Assembly: GCF_029784155.1 (NCBI RefSeq)
Contig: NC_073693.1
Coordinates: 356,070,591-356,134,590 of the forward strand
Direction of reading: 5' to 3'
Origin: Uranotaenia lowii
Lineage: Eukaryota > Arthropoda > Insecta > Diptera > Culicidae
Length of the DNA stretch: 64,000 nt
The notes under the pieces: model-generated
Database searches by the model: none
Told to the model about the DNA's origin: nothing
The model's input: only the letters and a program-made list of their open reading frames with translations
Made by a program: the position numbers and the translations under genes
Shown: piece by piece, positions 1 to 12,229 of the stretch
How the letters are laid out: every line of letters begins with the position of its first letter
Position numbering within the stretch: the first letter of the stretch is position 1

Positions 1-3000
1 ATATGAATTGATTTATTCATTCTAACTCGGTCAACTAATTTTCTGCAATTTTTTACAAAGATGTTATGATCAAAGGTTAATTTTTTTTATAAATTGATCA
101 ACGAGCATTTTTTTTTGACTTGATTTTACCGATTTTAGCTATTTTCAATTGAGTTTACGGTACCTTTATCAAAATTAAAAAAAAATAATCATATCCATAC
201 TTCAAGTTTTCATTTCATTGATCAAATATTTGAAAAAAAAAAAAAACATTCTAAAAATCAAATTTCTTGGTTTTGTGTTATATGTAAGATCACACTACAC
301 ACTGCTAAAATCATTTCCTGTAAAATTACGCAAATGTCCTGTAACAAAATGGAGCAGGACATTTACCGTAATTTTACAGGTCGAAAACATAATTACGTGA
401 CATTTAATTTTTAGTGCACAACTTTTTTACAGGACTTTTGCTGTAATAATAAATGAATCTTCGTCAAGTTTCAAGGAAAACAATTTAAAATTACAGGTTT
501 TGTTAATTACAGGTGATTTATTTTAAAAGTTTTGTGACACGTAACAGTCAAAATTTTTTTCTGTGCATATTTTTTTTTCTCAATTTTTTGTTTGTACGGG
601 ATTTTCATCTGTGGGATGATTCATCCCTAACACAACAAATTGTCAAAAACTATCAAAACTTAAGTTCAAAAATTAAACATCCTATTTTTGACAAATGTTA
701 TAACCTCAAATTACTTATCTTATTTGGGTTCGAAAATATTTGAGCTAAATTTTTACTTTTGAAAATCGGGAATTGGCCATTGCAACCATTTTATTTGGTT
801 AATTGAAAAACTCACAGAAGGCAAAAGGTGTAACAAGATACCAAATTTGTGTATGATTCTTGTGTAAATTTTTCACTCAAACCAGTAGGATTTTAAATTC
901 AATAATCGAATAAAATCATGCATTTTTGAGATAGGATGAAAAATTCAGTCTTAGAATTCAGATAAATTTTCCAGAATTTAGGTAGGCATCTAGAACTCAG
1001 CGCATTCTAAAAAACTTTAATGGTATCCAATAAAAAAAACATGAATTATTGTATTGAATATGTAAACCGAAATAAAATTTCAAATTGCTTAGCATAAATA
1101 AGGTTCAATGGAACCTGTTTTGAAAACTTTGGAAGAAAAATATTAGAATTTCAATCAGTAGCCAAAATAAAACTTGATTTCCTAAATATTTCAAAAATAA
1201 AATGATCTTCTAAAATTTATATTAAAATTTGAATAATAAATCTAAACTTGAAATTCAGTTGATTTATGTATCGGTTATTCAATACGAAATTCATCGCCCA
1301 TGATTGTGTTCCGAATTTCTGAATTCAGAAGCAAAATATCAATAGTAAAATTCAGTAATTCAACTTGAAATTTTAAAAGTATTAGATATACACATGGCAA
1401 TCAGGCAAAATGTTCTTCTATAAACAAAAAATTTCAAATTTAAATCCAATTTTGATAAACGACTTAAATGATTCAAAAATATTAATCTCGACTCAGAACC
1501 CTGAAAAAATTTCAACTTATTGATAGAAATCTACTCCCAAATACCGATTTCCAACAATATTAGACTAAGTTTGCCAAATCGTCACGATTTTACCCGAATT
1601 TTTGCACTTTCTTAAAAAATTTAAAATTGGGTATTTTGCTTCTAAATTTTTTGGGTAAATTGTATCAAAATTAATTGATTTTTCTAAGCTTAAAATATGA
1701 TTTGAATTAGACTAATGTGTTTCTATTAAACATAGTAAAGTGTTTTTCTCCAGTGTTTTTATTCAATAATTTTGATATTAACGGATATAGGAGAAAATAT
1801 AGTGGATTGGCACGGCCCGGATACATGGGCAAAAATATTTTAGTAGCTTAGGCTAGAATAATTCCGGATTTTGTGGTTCCCAAAATGCTTATTATCATTA
1901 AAATTCTATGTCTGGTGATAAGAATGCGCATTCTGTATTCAGATTATTGCTACTGAACTCCAGTGTGGATCATCATTGGGAAAATTCCTGATTCGAAACT
2001 CGGTTATGCATTTCAAACTTTTTGTTCGAAACTCATCCTTCCGAATATGAAAAGAAAACATTTAAAATTACTAACCATTTTTATGATTTGAAATGTATAA
2101 TTTTGAGTCTTATTCACAATTGAATCTATAGAAAGTTTCATAATGGCGTTCTAGAATTGAAAAATCTAAAACAGCAATTGCATTTTCCTTCAGATTTACA
2201 AGTTAAATTTCGAATTAAAAAACTGAAGATAGTATTCACATTGAAAGTCAACAATTCAGAATTAAATAAAGAGATTTCCAGTTGAGATTTCAAAATTCAT
2301 TTTCAAATTTCGAATTTAGATTTCGAGCTCAGGTTCAAAAGACATTACTAAGATTTGGAATCAATGTTAAAAATTCAGATTTAGCTTGAAGTTAGGTTGG
2401 TGAGAATTTCAGTAGGGATTCAAATTACAGACGATAGCATTTTCCTAATTTTGATTCTAGATTCAAATTTAAAATTTTATATTCCATCATAGTCACAAAC
2501 CAGAAGAAATCACAAAAATAAAACAAAATTTTGATTTTTGAAAAACCTCGATTTAAATTGGTTAAATTTAACTGAAAACATATTTTAGTGATTCTACTTA
2601 AACAAAGTTTTAAATTAAAATCTGTAATTTTAATCAAGTTTACAAGAATTGAAAATATATCCGATTTGAACCGCAAACTTAACCTGTAATTTTATTCCCG
2701 AATATTTTTTTTTCGCAATGCCTCAAATGGTCTTGTTTGTGGTTGAAAAGAACTGACTTATCTACTACTGTCTTATTAAAGTGAAAATATTTTTTTTTCT
2801 TTAAAATAAAAACTTCGAATCCCTAATTTATTTTCAAAACTTTTTGAAAAAAAAAAATGGCAACTTGTAGGATGGAAACACTTAATCACCAAAACCCCCC
2901 CATGAGCCGGCTCTTCCTACGGCCCTGAAATAAGATAATAATTTTATGAAGAGATCAATCACCGCAATTTATGTTTGTTACTTAAATTTATCGGCCTTAT

Positions 3001-3032
3001 CGGCGAAAAATGATGTCCTTTTTAGTTGGGAC
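1..3032. other. AT-rich unique DNA, no gene seen
   Basis: This stretch is strongly AT-rich with dense stops in all frames. The few short open frames (for example 218-400, 513-743 and 2,425-2,676 on the minus strand) are lysine/phenylalanine/asparagine-rich composition products with no recognisable domain. Apart from the hairpin at 317-380 and a possible transposon terminus near 2,890-2,928, I see no structured element. It reads as intergenic or intronic sequence. Confidence 0.7.
317..380. repeat. Inverted repeat (25-26 bp arms), possible MITE fragment
   Basis: The arms at 317-341 and 355-380 are reverse complements except for a one-base length difference in the middle (TTACG-CAAATG against TTACGGTAAATG). 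They are separated by a 13-bp loop. Related words (CCTGTAA, TTACAGG) recur down to about 515, so the hairpin may be the core of a larger decayed miniature transposon. No target duplication was identified. Confidence 0.6.
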
Positions 3033-4215
3033 ATCTAAAGTAGAGTGCCCTAACCGGGGTTTCCCGGTCGGGAATTCCCAGAAATTAGAAAAAATCGGGA
3101 ATTCCCAAATCCCGGGAAACACTTAAAAAATCCCGGGTATTCCCGAAGCCAGTTAAATGTGCTAAATTAATACAAATTTACTAGTTCTAAATTGGAAAAA
3201 TAAATCAGATTTAGCCAGGCAAATGATAGTTCTACCACCGACGATACTGACTGGACACTCGATTTGGTTTGTAATTGATAATTTTTCAAACAGTACGCAA
3301 TATTGATTTCAGAGTGCGCATCGATCGATTTGAAGAAATTTTATCCCAGTTAGGAAGTGTCACCCATCTTAAAAAGAAATAGGCAATTTCTACGATAAAA
3401 CCGTGATAAACAGGTACATTTTTCCTACAAGAAATTTTTTTGTCAAATACTGCAGGTTCGCAATACTGACACCACCTACCGTCGGTATAGCAAACCTGCA
3501 AAATTTGACAAAAAAAATCGCCAGTCGAATTTTTGTTCTATGTGTCATGTCAGTGTGATAAGTAGTTCTACCTTGACGGCTTAATCATATTTTTTTTTCT
3601 GAAATCTGATTAATACATTGAATTTGATGAAAAAATGTTTTTCCAAGTGAAAAAATAGTGTAAAAGTGATAAACGACAAAGAATCTATAAAACCAAACAA
3701 TTCATATAATGGAACGCTATGGGAAGAATCTGAATGTTATATTTTGCAACGCTCATCATTTAGAGCTTTCGTTTCGGATACAGTTTACAGTAACAAAATC
3801 ATCAGCAAAGAAATGAAATATTGTGCAACAAATGGATAGTTACCTGAAAATTTACGATATTTGATGAATAACCTGAAGTCTAGCTAACTAACTTCTATCG
3901 TTAGTGAGAAATCTTTCTCAATTATTTCAATATTTTGCAGCTAGAATCAGACCAGTTTGTCGGTTATAGTACTTTGTTTTGGGTTTTTGGTTTGCTTGTT
4001 GAATTTTTGAGGCATTAAAAAAGTTTCAATTGTTTTGCAATACTAGGTACTACCTTAAATTTAAAAATACCATATTGATAAGAATTCGTACGCAGTAGAG
4101 AGTTAAGATCTTTAATTTTTCCCGGAACCCCGGGAATTCCCGGGAAAAGGATCGTCAGATTTCCCGATTCCCGGGAACGCTAAAATGGCCGGGAAATGGA
4201 CACTCTAATCTAAAG
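3033..4215. mobile_element. Non-autonomous hAT-like DNA transposon with 8-bp target duplication
   Basis: The element body is 3,041-4,207 (1,167 bp). It begins TAGAGTGCCC and its other end, reverse complemented, begins TAGAGTGTCC, giving short terminal inverted repeats matching at 9 of 10 positions. It is bracketed by perfect 8-bp direct repeats ATCTAAAG at 3,033-3,040 and 4,208-4,215. An 8-bp target duplication with short TIRs is the hallmark of the hAT superfamily. Both subterminal regions are packed with GGGAATTCCC/CCCGGG-type palindromic words, a plausible transposase-binding arrangement. No transposase is visible: the internal frame at 3,286-3,501 (minus) lacks hAT features. I infer a non-autonomous derivative. 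The superfamily rests on the target duplication and TIRs only. Confidence 0.75.
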
Positions 4216-6350
4216 ATTATGGAATTTTATAGATGGATAGAAGGTTAGATGGTGAAAATGAGTGGGTAGAGTTTATTTAGAAGCATTATCATCACATATC
4301 AAATTTTTGTTCCGCACGGGATAGTAATATTTCGTTAAGATGAGTTTGTGATTTAATTTTGATATGCTCTCCTGGTCGGGGACAGCGTTCTTTGGAGTCG
4401 TAACAAGGTCACATCGCCGTAACGCATCGGTACCTGGAAAATTTCTTTGAGTAGCATGAATTTTTTTTGCATTTGCCTTAACTCAAATGAATTCAAGCCG
4501 AATTGAAATGAAACTTTCATTTTTGTTTTACCTGACACGGAAAATTTCCCTTTTTCCCTTTAATGTTTGCCCAAATTTCCATCAACACTACTGATGGAGA
4601 GTGTTCCTCCAAATGACTTGGCTTAGGACTGGGATGGTATATTTACTGTCGACTGACCCGAAAATCACTATTTCTACTATCCAATCTGGCTAATGGTTTT
4701 CGGTTCGGGGTAGCAACAATTCGGGCACGGATATACATATGCAGTAAGCAGAGCAGTTTCCGAAGAAACTTCACGAAAGTATTGCATCAATCTTGCTGAG
4801 CTGTCTTCCTAATGTTTGGGGCTAAGTCAGGAAGTGCCTTTTCGAGAAAAAAAAATCCCGTACCAAACCAAATTCAGAGCAGAGATGTGCCAGGATAAGC
4901 AACAGCAAACTAATGGTATCCTGCTGCCTGACAGCGATTGCACTGCATCCAATAGAGAGGGGAAACCTTACAAATGTTTCCGCCGTTCTTTCTAACTTTC
5001 GGAGGAAGCCGGAACACTACTTAGGAAAATAAACTAGCTGCTGCTAGCTTTCTTTTCTTGTTCTCACTGCTGCTCGTTCGTTTTTCGCTTTGGGGCCATC
5101 AGATCCATCCGGACTGTAATGGTTTACTTTCGGGCTCACCGGGGTCAATCCTGGACTCCTGCTGCCCGACATCTTCTATGTAAACGCCCGGAGGTAGGCA
5201 ACCGATGCTTTCTTTCTATCCTCCCGCCAAAATGCACACACACACACACACTTCTGGAGGAAAAAAGCGAAGAGCTTTGGCTCGTTTGTAGGAATGATAA
5301 ATTCTTTTCCTCGGAAACAGTTCTGCAGATGTTTGCATGTGTGTTTGGGCGTATGTATGAACCTCGGCACATGGTCCATTTTGAAAATGCACACGATTGG
5401 GAGGGCCACTAGCCAGAAGCTGTAGAATTCGAGAAAGCGAACGACTCTGAATGATGCAAAAGTCCTGAATGACTTGCTCCTCGTGTTGGCTGACTGACTG
5501 ACTGACTGGCTGACTTGGCTGCTGGATGAATGGAAAATGCCTCACAACAGTGTCGGCTGCCGGGCACGTTTCTTCTCTGTAAATGGATTTTTTTCCGGAT
5601 CCCCCTCCACCCTCAAAATCTACCAAGTACAAAAACACCGGCAAGTTTCTAGGATTTCATCACACGGCGGCTTCCAGTAGAGAAAACATGAAACCTTTTC
5701 TCGTCGCTGCTCTGATGTATGAACGGAAAATCGCGTCCTGGATAGAAAAAAAAACATATCTGAAATCTGATTGATGTAGGTTTCCATTTGTGATTGCTTT
5801 AAAATGGAAAGAAAACGTTCGAAATTGGAATCCGGACGCCAAAAACTGGAAATGTTGTTTTTTTAAGTTTGCACGTCTTTCCACTTTTTTCCGGCTATGA
5901 CAGGCAACTGTGTAATCCATACGATTTGCATAGGTTGAATGTTCGAATGAACAACGAAATGGTAAATTCTCGAAATGGTTTTAACAAATCGTTTTTGTGG
6001 AAAAAAAATAAGAAAATTCCTAGGCAACCGGGAAAGGTAGATTTGATCAGAATTTTTGGGAGGAAAAAAACGGTAGTGGAAGAAGATTACCTTTCTTCAA
6101 ATGGCAGCACCTGATTCGGCAAGTAGATTCAAGATTACGGATTCTGTCAGTAGTTTTTGCCCCGGAAGCGAAAGAGTAATCGAAATAGGAATGGATTTGA
6201 AAAAGTAATATTCATGAGTTGGTTAAAAACATTATCTTAAAAAATAAACAAAAAATATGAAATTGGTAAAAAACATTAAAATTTGGAGAGATGATAGAAA
6301 CTTCACAGTGATAACAAATACACAATAATATATTTTTACAAACGGAAGAT
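4216..6350. other. Unique DNA with microsatellites, no confident gene
   Basis: Base composition is more balanced than upstream. A short CA tract lies at 5,235-5,251 and a CTGA tract around 5,490-5,508. The frames here (longest 142 codons on the minus strand at 5,216-5,644) overlap each other on both strands, run through the CA tract as repeated Cys-Val, and show no domain. It could be a non-coding exon or regulatory DNA of a gene outside the window, but nothing in the sequence proves that. Confidence 0.5.
5235..5251. repeat. (CA)n microsatellite
   Basis: Seventeen bases of uninterrupted CA dinucleotide repeat. Confidence 0.95.
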
Positions 6351-7065
6351 CAATATATCTAAAAAATCACAACCAAAATTATTTGAACAAAAAAAAGATT
6401 CAAGAATTCCTCAGAAATGAAACAAAAATTACATAAAATAATTAAACCAAAAATTACGCGGGGAAATAATAAAAAATTACACACAAATGACATAAAATAA
6501 AACGACGAAGACACAATAAGACAAAAATGAGACGGAAAATAAGTCAAAAATGAATAAAATACCTGCAAAAATAACATTAAAATAGGACAAAAATGGTATA
6601 AATGCCAAAAACACCAAAAATAACATAAATCATAAAATACCAAAAATGCCACAAAATGCCACAAAAATGATACAAAAATGACAAAACAAATGACAAATTG
6701 ACAAAATTTACACAAATGACACAAGAATGACACAAAACTGACAGAGAAGAACACAAAAATTACACAAAAATGACTGAAAATTGTTAAAAGTGACATTAAT
6801 AACACAAAACTGAAACAAAAGTAATAAAAAATAAGCAAAAATGACACAAAAATAACGAACATTTGTTGTTTGTTTGTTTTCTGGGATTTTAACGAACAAA
6901 TGGATCTAAAATGACACAAAAGTCATACGAAAATAAAACCAGAATAGCCAAAATTACAAAAATCTCACAAATGACAAAAACGACATAAATGACACAAACA
7001 TTTCACAAAATTTTCATTAAAAATCCAACAAAATGACAAAATTGATATAATCGACAAAAATCATA
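6350..7065. repeat. Decayed outer edge of satellite array 1
   Basis: This stretch has irregular ACAAAAATGACA-type words (ACACAAAAATGA, CATAAATGACA, CCAAAAATAACA) with many substitutions and indels. It grades into the regular 9-bp array to the right. It looks like the oldest, un-homogenised fringe of the satellite. Confidence 0.8.
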
Positions 7066-8500
7066 AAATTGGCAAAAATGACAAAAATGATAAAAATGAC
7101 AAAAATGATAAAAATGACAAAAATGACAAAAATGACAAAAATGACAAAAATGACAAAAATGACAAAATTAACAAAAATGACAAAAATGACAAAAATGACA
7201 AAAATGACAAAAATGACAAAAATGACAAAAATGACAAAAATGACAAAAATGACAAAAATGACAAAAATGACAAAAATGACAAAAATGACAAAAATGACAA
7301 AAATGCCAAAAATGACAAAAATGACAAAAAATGACAAAAATGACAAAAATGACAAAAATGACAAAAATGACAAAAATGACAAAAATGACAAAAATGACAA
7401 AAATGACAAAAATGACAAAAATGACAAAAATGACAAAAATGACAAAAATGACAAAAATGACAAAAATGACAAAAATGACAAAAATGACAAAAATGACAAA
7501 AATGACAAAAATGACAAAAATGACAAAAATGACAAAAATGACAAAAATGACAAAAATGACAAAAATGACAAAAATGACAAAAATGACAAAAATGACAAAA
7601 ATGACAAAAATGACAAAAATGACAAAAATGACAAAAATGACAAAAATGACAAAAATGACAAAAATGACAAAAATGACAAAAATGACAAAAATGACAAAAA
7701 TGATAAAAATGATAAAAATGATAAAAATGATAAAAATGATAAAAATGACAAAAATGACAAAAATGATAAAAATGATAAAAATGATAAAAATGATAAAAAT
7801 GATAAAAATGATAAAAATGATAAAAATGACAAAAATGACAAAAATGACAAAAGTGACAAAAATGACAAAAATGACAAAAATGACAAAAATGACAAAAATG
7901 ACAAAAATGACAAAAATGACAAAAATGACAAAAATGACAAAAATGACAAAAATGACAAAAATGACAAAAATGACAAAAATGACAAAAATGACAAAAATGA
8001 CAAAAATGACAAAAATGACAAAAATGACAAAAATGACAAAAATGACAAAAATGACAAAAATGACAAAAATGACAAAAATGACAAAAATGACAAAAATGAC
8101 AAAAATGACAAAAATGACAAAAATGACAAAAATGACAAAAATGACAAAAATGACAAAAATGACAAAAATGACAAAAATGACAAAAATGACAAAAATGACA
8201 AAAATGACAAAAATGACAAAAATGACAAAAATGACAAAAATGACAAAAATGACAAAAATGACAAAAATGACAAAAATGACAAAAATGACAAAAATGACAA
8301 AAATGACAAAAATGACAAAAATGACAAAAATGACAAAAATGACAAAAATGACAAAAATGACAAAAATGACAAAAATGACAAAAATGACAAAAATGACAAA
8401 AATGACCAAAAAGACAAAAATGACAAAAATGACAAAAATGACAAAAATGACAAAAATGACAAAAATGACAAAAATAACAAAAATAACAAAACAACACAAA
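7066..8500. repeat. 9-bp satellite (ACAAAAATG)n, array 1, left core
   Basis: Nearly perfect tandem 9-bp units, about 160 copies. A cluster of GATAAAAAT variant units lies at about 7,698-7,830 (a run of five, two canonical units, then seven). A single-base insertion near 7,329 shifts phase. Long open frames on both strands are artefacts of the 9-bp period and are not annotated as genes. Confidence 0.97.
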
Positions 8501-8935
8501 TTCCACAAAAATGACACAAAAGTGGCTCAAAAATGACACAAAAATAACAAAAATGCCAATAATTAAAAATTACAAAAATCACAAAAATCACAAAAATGAC
8601 ATGAAAATACCACAAAAATGACTCAAAAATGGCACAAAAATGACACAAAAATGGCACAGACATGGCACAAAAATGACACAAAAATGACACAAAAATGACA
8701 CAAAAATGACACAAAAATGACACAAAAATGGCACAAAAAAGACACAAAAATGGCACAAAAATGGCACGAAAATAACACAAAAATTACACAAAAATGACAA
8801 AAAAATGACACAAAAATGGCACAAAAAACACAAAAATGACACAAAAATGAAAAAAACAACACAAAAATTACACAAAAATGACACAATAATGACAAAAAAA
8901 TGGCACAAAAATGGCACAAAAATTACAAAAATGAC
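8501..8935. repeat. 11-bp satellite variant (ACACAAAAATG)n
   Basis: The period changes from 9 to 11 bp by inclusion of an extra AC. Units are more divergent (GGCACAAAAATG, GAAAAAAACAAC and others) than in the 9-bp blocks either side. This is an island of the older-looking form between two homogenised cores. Confidence 0.93.
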
Positions 8936-10445
8936 AAAAATTACAAAAACAAAAATGACAAAATTGACAAAATTGACAAAAATGAGAAAAATGACAAAAA
9001 TGTCAAAAATGACAAAAATGACAAAAATGACAAAAATGACAAAAATGACAAAAATGACAAAAATGACAAAAATGACAAAAATGACAAAAATGACAAAAAT
9101 GACAAAAATGACAAAAATGACAAAAATGACAAAAATGACAAAAATGACAAAAATGACAAAAATGACAAAAATGACAAAAATGACAAAAATGACAGAAATG
9201 ACAAAAATGACAAAAATGACAAAAATGACAAAAATGACAAAAATGACAAAAATGACAAAAATGACAAAAATGACAAAAATGACAAAAATGATAAAAAATG
9301 ACAAAAATGACAAAATTGACAAAATTGACAAAATTGACAAAAATGACAAAACTGACAAAATTGACAAAAATGACAAAAATGACAAAAATGACAAAAATGA
9401 CAAAAATGACAAAAATGACAAAAATGACAAAAATGACAAAAATGACAAAAATGACAAAAATGACAAAAATGACAAAAATTACAAAAAATACAAAAATGAC
9501 AAAAATGACAAAAATGACAAAAATGACAAAAATGACAAAAATGACAAAAATGACAAAAATGACAAAAATGACAAAAATGACAAAAATGACAAAAATGACA
9601 AAAATGACAAAAATGACAAAAATGACAAAAATGACAAAAATGATAAAAATGACAAAAATGACAAAAATGACAAAAATGACAAAAATGACAAAAATGACAA
9701 AAATGACAAAAATGACAAAAATGACAAAAATGACAAAAATGACAAAAATGACAAAAATGACAAAAATGACAAAAATGACAAAAATGACAAAAATGACAAA
9801 AATGACAAAAATGACAAAAATGACAAAAATGACAAAAATGACAAAAATGACAAAAATGACAAAAATGACAAAAATGACAAAAATGACAAAAATGACAAAA
9901 ATGACAAAAATGACAAAAATGACAAAAATGACAAAAATGACAAAAATGACAAAAATGACAAAAATGACAAAAATGACAAAAATGACAAAAATGACAAAAA
10001 TGACAAAAATGACAAAAATGACAAAAATGACAAAAATGACAAAAATGACAAAAATGACAAAAATGACAAAAATGACAAAAATGACAAAAATGACAAAAAT
10101 GACAAAAATGACAAAAATGACAAAAATGACAAAAATGACAAAAATGACAAAAATGACAAAAATGACAAAAATGACAAAAATGACAAAAATGACAAAAATG
10201 ACAAAAATGACAAAAATGACAAAAATGACAAAAATGACAAAAATGACAAAAATGACAAAAATGACAAAAATGACAAAAATGACAAAAATGACAAAAATGA
10301 CAAAAATGACAAAAATGACAAAAATGACAAAAATGACAAAAATGACAAAAATTTCAAAAATTACAAAAATTACAAAAATTACAAAAATTACAAAAATTAC
10401 AAAAATGACAAAAATGACAAAAATGACAAAAATGACAAAAATGAC
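8936..10445. repeat. 9-bp satellite (ACAAAAATG)n, array 1, right core
   Basis: About 165 nearly identical 9-bp units, with sporadic ACAAAATTG units at the left end (8,955-8,985 and 9,310-9,365) and a small block of TTACAAAAA variants at 10,350-10,405. Confidence 0.97.
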
Positions 10446-10918
10446 ACAAAATGACACAAAATGACACAAAAACGACACAAAAACGACACAAAAACGACAC
10501 AAAAACGACACAAAAATGACACAAAAATGACACAAAAATGACACAAAAATGACACAAAAATGACACAAAAATGACACAAAAAGGACACAAATACGACACA
10601 AAATGACACAAAAATGACACAAAAATGACACAAAAATGACACAAAAATGACACAAAAATTACACAAAAATGACATAAAAATGACACAAAAATGGCACAAA
10701 AATGGCACAAAAATTGCACAAAACTGACTCAAAAATGACACGAAAATGACACAAAAATGACACAAAAATGACACAAAAATGACACAAAAATGACACAAAA
10801 ATGACACAAAAATGACACAAAAAATGACTCAGAAATGACTCAGAAATGACGCAAAAATGACTCAAAAATGGCCTAAAATTACACAAAAATGTCACAAAAG
10901 TGAGACAAAAATGACACA
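10446..10918. repeat. 11-bp satellite flank of array 1
   Basis: The period is 11 bp again (ACACAAAAATG), including a run of ACACAAAAACG variants at 10,460-10,510. It ends where unique block A begins. Confidence 0.93.
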
Positions 10919-12200
10919 TAAGTTCAAATTTCATACTTCTCACCTTAACGAATGAATCATTAAGATGTTTTAGGAAACATAACTTTCCACAGAATATTGA
11001 CCTTTGAAACATTTCATCCCTCTAACAACTCCTGCTCTGACTGGTTCAAAATTATGAGTGATGGAATCAAAAGTGCCGCTTGACTTCAAACAATTCCACA
11101 ACGATCGCTTGAAAGGTGTCACTCAAAGCAAGCAATTGATCATTTCGACACAGCTAAGTGGCTACACATTTTTTTCTCCCTGGAACATCCTCATCCTGTG
11201 ATTGCCGCTCTTATCTTCCGCGAAGTGCCGGCGAGATGCAAATCATAAGTAACGAAAATATCTTGTACAATTTTTCACCATTTCCTTCGACGACCACCAG
11301 CAGCAAGTAGCTCTCGAATTACGACTTCGTGTTGGCATCCAAGCATCGCGTCTAAACATAAATCGTTTGTTTTTCGGTGGCTTTTTCACTGCGGCTGTCA
11401 GTAATGGAAAAGCAAGCAACGCGACGCTCAAGTGTCCCGATTCCAGCCTTAAAATCTTGTAGGAAAATTCATCCCCCCTTACCTTTGTCGAGGAAAAATT
11501 ACTGTCCAAAAAACTCTCGAAAAGACAACGACTCTACGACGACGATTGACGGTTTGTGAAAGCATATAAATCAGACGAAATTTTCCATCGAAAATGAGAA
11601 AAGTCAACAACTTTTCCTCCTCGTCGTCGTCCTGAGATGTCATCAAGATCTGTAGGCTAGTCTGTTGGTTGGTCGACCTCTGGGACATTTCGCTCTCTTT
11701 TTTTCTTTTTTTTATCTCCCGTGTCTGTTTGTTTGAAGATGGCGTCGTCTAGCCACAACAAACTTTCGCCAAAAACAATAAAAACAGCACCATCAGACAG
11801 GGACAGTTCCAAGTTCCGAGAAACAGGACACGCGACTGTCATTTCTTTGCCATTTTTATGGGGCCTGGGGACCTCACATTACCGTGCAATGGGTGGACTC
11901 AGCTTGGTTTCGTTTGAACAGAAAAAAAATGTGACTATTTTTGGAAATTTAGAAAGCTTCGATCAATTTCATTTGGCTCATTTGGTGCATAACTTTGATG
12001 GAATTTGTTTTGTTTGACAATGTTTTCGTGTCTCCAAAGCCAACTGTCGTGGACAACTAACAACTAACGTTTGTTTGATACTAGCCATCATATTCTCGGA
12101 AGATGTTTGTATGCTTAATCTTGAGTAGTGAAAGATAAAAGATAAAAATTCACTGATCTCTCAAATGGGCATATTCGTTTAAAAAAAAGATGATTGAGAT
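10919..12200. repeat. Block A, copy 1 (segmental duplication)
   Basis: Unique-looking, GC-richer sequence that recurs in the same orientation at about 35,011-36,250. The copies are highly similar: both contain the octamer ATGCAAAT, a CGACGACGA tract and a GAAGATGGCGTCG start-like context. The copies differ by several indels, and some of these are not multiples of three, so most frames are broken in one copy. I see no recognisable protein. It may be intronic or 5' flanking DNA of a host gene captured into the repeat unit. Confidence 0.85.
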
Positions 12201-12229
12201 CGATAAAATACGACGTAATACAAGGTGAT

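Noticed and set aside
3286..3501. 71-codon frame inside the hAT-like element as a transposase piece
   Set aside because: No hAT dimerisation or catalytic motif is visible, and it is too short to classify.
5216..5644. 142-codon minus-strand frame
   Set aside because: It overlaps several frames on both strands, runs through a CA microsatellite as repeated Cys-Val, and has no recognisable domain.
7066..10445. CRISPR-like array
   Set aside because: There are no spacers: units are contiguous 9-mers, and the genome is eukaryotic.
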